Below, piece after piece: positions 5,827 through 9,834 of a stretch of DNA of 9,834 nt. Position 1 is the stretch's first letter. Each line of letters starts with the position of its first letter. The DNA is from Bacteroidota bacterium (GTDB lineage Bacteria; Bacteroidota; Bacteroidia; B-17B0; Aurantibacillaceae), in the NCBI GenBank assembly GCA_023433205.1, contig JAEZDS010000266.1, positions 1 to 9,834 of the forward strand, in the 5' to 3' direction. Below the pieces are notes generated by a model, which had not been told where the DNA came from, did not search any database, and saw nothing but the letters and a program-made list of their open reading frames with translations. The translations under genes and the position numbers were made by a program.

Positions 5827-7119
5827 TTACTTCCCGGCCATCAGCTCCTCAATCTCTTCAGGCTCTATCGGGATGTTCTTCATCAGGTCCTGCTGACCTT
5901 TGGTGGTAATAAGAATATTGTTCTCGATGCGAATCCCAAGTCCTTCTTCGGGAATATAAATTCCCGGCTCCACGGTAAACACCATACCGGCCTGCATGGG
6001 CTCGTAAAAAAATCCTACATCATGAACATCAAGCCCGAGAAAATGACTGGTGCCGTGCATAAAATATTTTTTATACGCAGGCCAGTTGGGGTTTTCCTTT
6101 TTAACATCCTCTCTTTTCAGCAGGTTCAGCTTAATCAGCTCCTCGGTCATCATCTCACCCACAGCCTTGTTATACTTATCAAAGGTCATTCCGGGTTTAA
6201 GAAGTTTGGTGGCTTCCCGGTGAACTTTAAGCACCGATTTATAAACCTCTTTCTGACGTTTGGTGTATTTACCATTCACCGGAATACTGCGGCTGAGATC
6301 ACTGGCATAGTTGGCATATTCAGCAGCCACATCAAGCAACAACACATCACCGTCTTTACACTGGCGATTGTTATCTACATAGTGAAGTACACAGGCGTTT
6401 TTACCGCTTGCTATTATTGGCGTATAGGCAAAACCGCGCGAACGGCTGCGGATAAACTCATGAATAAGCTCTGCTTCTATCTCATACTCCCAGATACCGG
6501 GTTTTACAAATTCCAGTACACGCCTGAAACCACGCTCGGTAATATCGCAGGCCTCATGAATAAGCTCGATTTCTCGTGTGCTTTTGATGGCACGGATGCG
6601 CTGCATTATTGGCGCGCTGCGCTCGTAATTGTGAAGAGGATATCTTGAAATGAGCTGTTTGTTAAACCTGTCCTGCGCAGTCTCAATCTCGATATACTGC
6701 CTGGCGTGTTCGTTGCTGTTGAGGTAAATGTTCTCGGCCTGAAAAAAGAAAGGTTTCATTATTTTTTCAAAATCCTGGCGCCAGTATATGTGTTCTATGC
6801 CGCTTGCGCGCGAGGCCTGATCTTTGGTGAGTTTAGCGCCTTCCCAGACAGCGATAAGATCGCTGGTTTCTTTTACAAAAAGTATTTCCTTGTGTTTACC
6901 GTCCTTAACATCGGGAAATAACACCAGAATTGTCTCCTCCTGGTCAATCCCGCTCAGGTAAAACAGATCTGCATTCTGCCGGAAGCCCATGCTGCCATCG
7001 GCATTGGTTGGCATTATGTCATTACTTACAAAAATGGCGAGTGCGTTGGGCTTCAGGTGATTCCTGAATTTTTTCCTGTTTTCAATGAACAGGCTGCTTT
7101 CAATGGCTTCGTATTTCAT
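5827..7119 (-). CDS. pepP: Xaa-Pro aminopeptidase (aminopeptidase P, M24B)
   Basis: A 430-residue metallopeptidase that removes an N-terminal residue preceding proline. The N-terminal AMP_N domain covers about 1-150 (SNDIMPTNADG, FRQNADLFYLSGIDQEE). The pita-bread M24 domain covers about 180-410. All five metal ligands expected from E. coli PepP are present: D263 (LLLD), D274 (ASD), H359 (MHGTSH), E384 (TVEPGIY) and E399 (IRIEN). The auxiliary histidines H246, H355 and H366 are also present, so it should be an active dinuclear (Mn-type) enzyme. There is no signal peptide, so it should be cytoplasmic. The ATG at 7119 gives the usual N-terminus of Bacteroidota homologues and sits only about 12 bases from a well-matched -7 box, implying a very short leader. 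It is divergent from the DUF5606 gene, and its stop is followed directly by the heptamer array. Confidence 0.96.
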   Translation of the reverse strand: MKYEAIESSLFIENRKKFRNHLKPNALAIFVSNDIMPTNADGSMGFRQNADLFYLSGIDQEETILVLFPDVKDGKHKEILFVKETSDLIAVWEGAKLTKDQASRASGIEHIYWRQDFEKIMKPFFFQAENIYLNSNEHARQYIEIETAQDRFNKQLISRYPLHNYERSAPIMQRIRAIKSTREIELIHEACDITERGFRRVLEFVKPGIWEYEIEAELIHEFIRSRSRGFAYTPIIASGKNACVLHYVDNNRQCKDGDVLLLDVAAEYANYASDLSRSIPVNGKYTKRQKEVYKSVLKVHREATKLLKPGMTFDKYNKAVGEMMTEELIKLNLLKREDVKKENPNWPAYKKYFMHGTSHFLGLDVHDVGFFYEPMQAGMVFTVEPGIYIPEEGLGIRIENNILITTKGQQDLMKNIPIEPEEIEELMAGK

Positions 7120-7130
7120 AGATTAAGCAA

Positions 7131-7161
7131 CTAAAGTATAAAATTGCTACTTATAAACAAA
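7131..7161 (-). promoter_or_regulatory. Predicted pepP promoter
   Basis: On the minus strand, TTTG (7161-7158), exactly 19 bases, then TACTTTAG (7138-7131) match the Bacteroidota promoter pattern with a single mismatch in the -7 box. The predicted transcript start, near 7125, leaves only about five bases before the ATG at 7119. Confidence 0.6.
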
Positions 7162-7215
7162 CACGCCCCTGCAGGTTCCCTGTTGTTCCTCCCCTAACTT
7201 TCTTCCAAAAAAACC

Positions 7216-7223
7216 TATATTTG
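7216..7223 (+). promoter_or_regulatory. Predicted -7 element for the DUF5606 gene
   Basis: TATATTTG is an exact match to the Bacteroidota -7 consensus TAnnTTTG. It lies 22 bases before the ATG at 7246 and is followed by an A-rich leader. I see no clear TTTG at the expected distance upstream. The box is divergent from the pepP promoter within the same 126-base spacer. Confidence 0.55.
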
Positions 7224-7245
7224 TGAGTCTAAAAACAAAATAAAA

Positions 7246-7785
7246 ATGATCGATCTAACAGGAATTATCTCAATAACCGGGCAACCTGGCTTGTATAAAA
7301 TAATAGCTCAGAGTAAAAATGGCATCATCGTTGAGGGCCTGTCAGATAAAAAGCGTACCAACGTTTATGCTTCTACAAAGGTGTCAACACTTTCAGACAT
7401 AAGTATGTTCACTACAGGCGACGACAAGCCTCTTGAAGAGATCATAACCGAGATCCATAAAATAGAAAAAGGAGGTCCGGCCATCGACAACAAAGCCGAT
7501 GACAAGGAAATTGAAAAATATTTCGCCAAAGTACTGCCCGATTACGACAAAGATCGTGTGTACGTAAGTAACATGCGTAAACTTTTACAGTGGTATCACG
7601 CCCTGCAAAGTACCGATAACCTGAAAGAAAAAGAGGAGAAAAAAGAAGGCGAAGACAAAGCGGTAAATATTAAGAATGAAGACAAAGGGCAGCCTAAAAA
7701 GAGTGTCAAAAAAGACACTGCCAAACCTAAAACCTCTGCAGGTGTTAAAAAAACCGCTGGTGTAAGGAAAACCGGAACGGCATAA
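7246..7785 (+). CDS. DUF5606 family protein with lysine-rich C-terminal tail
   Basis: A 179-residue protein whose N-terminal part (about 1-120) matches my recollection of the Bacteroidota-specific DUF5606 family: LTGIISITGQPGLYKIIAQS, a GLSDKKRTNV turn and a helical segment ending SNMRKLLQWYHAL. The molecular function of that family is, as far as I know, undefined. From about 125 the sequence is low-complexity and charged (KEKEEKKEGEDK). From 150 it becomes a basic K/P/A/T/G tail (KKSVKKDTAKPKTSAGVKKT) with about ten basic residues and one acidic residue, resembling bacterial histone-H1-like tails. There is no signal peptide or membrane segment, so it should be cytoplasmic. It appears to be a single-gene unit with its own -7 box and a strong terminator. 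Nucleic-acid binding by the tail is inference only. Confidence 0.88.
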   Translation: MIDLTGIISITGQPGLYKIIAQSKNGIIVEGLSDKKRTNVYASTKVSTLSDISMFTTGDDKPLEEIITEIHKIEKGGPAIDNKADDKEIEKYFAKVLPDYDKDRVYVSNMRKLLQWYHALQSTDNLKEKEEKKEGEDKAVNIKNEDKGQPKKSVKKDTAKPKTSAGVKKTAGVRKTGTA

Positions 7786-7807
7786 TAGCAACCAATCAAT
7801 ATTTGAT

Positions 7808-7834
7808 AGAGCCATCACTGAGATGGCTCTTTTT
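7808..7834 (+). terminator. Intrinsic terminator after the DUF5606 gene
   Basis: AGAGCCATC (7808-7816) and GATGGCTCT (7822-7830) form a perfect 9-bp stem with a 5-base loop. A T run follows (7831-7834, continuing ATTT). It lies 22 bases after the stop at 7785. This placement supports a downstream start for the Kelch gene, because an earlier start at 7803 would put the hairpin inside its coding sequence. Confidence 0.88.
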
Positions 7835-7886
7835 ATTTACACCAGGTACAAATAATACTTATTCTCTTTTTTCGTTATCTGTTTTA

Positions 7887-9074
7887 ATGAAAACCGTTAT
7901 TGGATTTTTTATTCTGGTTCAGCAGTTTTCTGCGCAAACCTGGATGCAGCTGGATGATTTCCCAGGCACCAGAAGAGATGATGGCGCAGCGGTTGTGGTT
8001 AACAGCACGGCGTACTTCGGCACAGGTTTGCAGGAGGGCTGGTCTTCAACCACCGACTGGTACGCGCTTGACATGTCAAACCTTAAATGGCGCACGGTAA
8101 AAGCAATGCCAGATAACACAGAACGGCAATACGCAAACGCATTTGCAGGTCCAGATGCCTTTTATGTTTTTGGCGGAATTGGCCCCGGTGCTGCTCTCAA
8201 CAATTTGTACAGGTATGATATAAACTCTGACACCTGGGCTGAAAAAACCCCAAAACCAGGTAAAGGTTTAATAGGCGCGGCCTGTCTGCCATTCGGAAAC
8301 AAAGTTTTTATAGTTGGTGGTAAGGTGCATCATGATAGTGTGCCAACAAGTGAAGTTTGGGAATACAATACCGACAACGACCTCTGGCAGAGAAGAAAAG
8401 ATCTTCCATTTGCAGCAAGATGGAGGTCGGCGGGCTGCAGCCTCGGGCCTTATGGATATCTGGCTGGCGGTGTTGGAGCAGGCGATTTTCTTTTTAATAA
8501 AATGTACCGTTACGATCCCGGAACAGATACCTGGGATTCGCTGGGAGTGTTGCCACAGGTGCCTGTTTTTTACCCAAGCTTGCAGCCATTACTAAACAAG
8601 CTGATCTTTTTTGGTGGACAGGACAGCAGCGGACAATTCCATAACAGCTCCTGGTACTACAGTGTAACACAACAACAATGGTATCAGGGCCCTGTACTTC
8701 CCTCTGGTGGCAGGAAAGGTGGCATGGCGGTGTCTTTTAACGAAAAGTTTATTTATAGCTGCGGTCTTGGCGTGGGCAACCAACGACTGAACGAAACATG
8801 GATGCTCGATCTGCCACTTTCATTGGAAGAATTAGTGAGCCAAGAAGTTTCAGTCTATCCCAATCCTTTCGTCGAATTTATTCAGGTCTCAGTTGAAACA
8901 GGCGAATTATTAACCGTCACAATTTTCGATACAAACGGAACTGAAATTTTACAAACCAGCATCTCTGGCCACAAAAAACGACTGGACACCTCCTCATTAC
9001 CCAGTGGATTATACTTAATGAAACTCAGCAGAAGTGATGGCAGGTTGTATCACAAAAAGGTTGTGAAGTATTAA
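7887..9074 (+). CDS. Secreted Kelch-repeat protein with T9SS type A sorting domain
   Basis: A 395-residue protein. The frame is open from an ATG at 7803, but the ATG at 7887 gives a textbook signal peptide (MKTVIGFFILVQQFSA, then Q17) and keeps the preceding terminator out of the gene, so I choose it. The body is a Kelch-type beta-propeller with six recognisable repeats, each pairing a glycine-rich strand with a Y/W motif: YVFGGIG with LYRYDINSDTW, FIVGGK with VWEYNTDNDLW, YLAGGVG with MYRYDPGTDTW, FFGGQD with SWYYSVTQQQW, and more degenerate first and last units. The last 73 residues are a T9SS C-terminal sorting domain: VYPNPF near 323, a SLPSGLYLMKL strand and a KKVVKY end. It should cross the outer membrane by T9SS and be released or anchored outside. 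The ligand is unknown. Confidence 0.93.
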   Translation: MKTVIGFFILVQQFSAQTWMQLDDFPGTRRDDGAAVVVNSTAYFGTGLQEGWSSTTDWYALDMSNLKWRTVKAMPDNTERQYANAFAGPDAFYVFGGIGPGAALNNLYRYDINSDTWAEKTPKPGKGLIGAACLPFGNKVFIVGGKVHHDSVPTSEVWEYNTDNDLWQRRKDLPFAARWRSAGCSLGPYGYLAGGVGAGDFLFNKMYRYDPGTDTWDSLGVLPQVPVFYPSLQPLLNKLIFFGGQDSSGQFHNSSWYYSVTQQQWYQGPVLPSGGRKGGMAVSFNEKFIYSCGLGVGNQRLNETWMLDLPLSLEELVSQEVSVYPNPFVEFIQVSVETGELLTVTIFDTNGTEILQTSISGHKKRLDTSSLPSGLYLMKLSRSDGRLYHKKVVKY

Positions 9075-9332
9075 GCGGAACTGTATCTTGAAAAGTCCGG
9101 TTAGAAGATAGCCACGTCTCCGCCATGTGCGTGCTGGGTGACTATATTACTTCCTGGAGGCGATTCAATCTGTTTTTAAGATTCTAATTTGAGTTGGTAG
9201 TTTCCCTTGAAGTCTCCTACTGTATTTGTCACCACCTTCGGAGTTGATTATATTGGGAATAAGCTTTTAGTGTATAATTTTACTATGATTAAACTATTTC
9301 CTCATGTGCCTATGTTGTTAGGTATTAAACAA
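9075..9332. other. Intergenic region between the Kelch gene and the lipoprotein gene
   Basis: This is a 258-base spacer between convergent genes. I found no clear terminator hairpin, tRNA or promoter in it. A 62-codon TTG-started frame on the + strand (9207-9395) overlaps the end of the lipoprotein gene on the other strand and lacks protein-like features. On the minus strand one frame reads two short stretches, 9247-9179 and 9175-9101, separated by a single TAA. Their lengths are within chance. Confidence 0.55.
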
Positions 9333-9834
9333 TTACCGATCCTTATAAATCACCATATTAATAATCCCCATGCCCGGCGTGGAATTATCACTTAATGAAA
9401 CAACAAAGGGCATACGCTGGCCTTCAAAACAGTTGTAAACCACAAATCCCTTATCTTCTGTTGGATTAGGAAGTTTATTGGCATAATAATCTTTCAGATC
9501 GCAGAAAAGATAATTACTTAGTTCAAGGTCCGGACTGTTAATCTGAACGTTGATCTCGGTAAGTGTATCGTTTTCGAAACTATACACTATTGAATAGTTG
9601 GTACTACTGTCGGCCTTGTATTCGTAAAAGATCTGGTCGTCGCTGGTTTCTGCAGGCTGTGCAGGTTCTGTACTCAAAACATCGGCGCTGCAGTTATTAA
9701 GGCTAAATCCCCTGAAAATTCCGCTTTGGGTCCGAACGATCTCATCAAGCAAAACATGGTAACCAGGAAAAATGCGCTCCTTTACAGGCCTTGCGGGTTC
9801 GGGTTTATCCTCGCATGACAGCACAGCCATACAC
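9333..9834 (-). CDS. Probable lipoprotein of unknown function (partial, 5' end outside window)
   Basis: The frame stays open to the window edge. An ATG at 9830 begins MAVLSCEDKPEPARP, where VLSC looks like a lipobox and the cysteine is followed by the polar, charged stretch usual for exported lipoproteins. A real signal peptide needs more residues upstream, so the true start almost certainly lies beyond the edge. About 160 mature residues follow, with two halves rich in beta-strand patterns (FYEYKADSSTNYSIVYSFEN; GFVVYNCFEGQRMPFVVSLS) and cysteines near the lipid site, mid-protein and near the C-terminus. I do not recognise a family. It converges on the Kelch gene. An envelope location is inferred from the lipobox. 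Confidence 0.75.
   Translation of the reverse strand, partial: CMAVLSCEDKPEPARPVKERIFPGYHVLLDEIVRTQSGIFRGFSLNNCSADVLSTEPAQPAETSDDQIFYEYKADSSTNYSIVYSFENDTLTEINVQINSPDLELSNYLFCDLKDYYANKLPNPTEDKGFVVYNCFEGQRMPFVVSLSDNSTPGMGIINMVIYKDR

Noticed and set aside
6022..6648. 208-codon open frame on the + strand inside pepP
   Set aside because: It lies wholly antisense to pepP, whose metal ligands and domains are all intact. The translation lacks a recognisable domain and has the composition expected of a complement frame.
9207..9395. 62-codon TTG-started + strand frame near the right end
   Set aside because: Runs antisense into the lipoprotein C-terminus, has a weak start codon and no homology-like motif.

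Overview
The window comes from a member of the Bacteroidota. The evidence is two PorP/SprF-type outer-membrane proteins of the type IX secretion system (T9SS), a Kelch protein ending in a T9SS type A sorting tail, a DUF5606-type protein restricted to this phylum, and promoter sequences close to the Bacteroidota consensus (TTTG, about 19 bases, TAnnTTTG). Classical Shine-Dalgarno sites are mostly absent. I cannot assign a genus.

Layout. The left part (1-3570) reads on the + strand: the C-terminal end of a small membrane protein, a MutT-like Nudix hydrolase whose ATG overlaps the upstream stop, a secreted DPP-IV-like S9 peptidase, and an exported beta-rich protein of unknown function closed by a strong intrinsic terminator. 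The centre (3596-5525) is a minus-strand pair of diverged PorP/SprF paralogues, probably one transcript. The downstream copy has no usable ATG and probably starts at a TTG. A 301-base spacer follows, holding the PorP promoter region and a ten-unit heptamer tandem array right behind the stop of pepP. Then comes pepP (Xaa-Pro aminopeptidase, minus strand). It is divergent from a DUF5606-type protein (+ strand) with a lysine-rich tail and a good terminator, which is followed by the Kelch/T9SS cargo protein. The right edge holds a minus-strand lipoprotein whose start lies outside the window.

How the genes fit together. Two peptidases, one secreted and one apparently cytoplasmic, can both act on proline-containing peptides. 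The S9 enzyme would release Xaa-Pro dipeptides outside the cytoplasm, and PepP would remove N-terminal residues before proline inside. The PorP/SprF pair and the Kelch protein belong to the T9SS world as accessory membrane protein and cargo, but nothing shows that they work on each other. Most of the window is ordinary Bacteroidota chromosome. I see no mobile element, CRISPR array, tRNA or rRNA, and no convincing new defence or biosynthetic system. The items most worth a second look are the heptamer array, the PorP/SprF pair without an adhesin partner, the leader ORF/TTG start of the second PorP gene, and the histone-H1-like tail of the DUF5606 protein.
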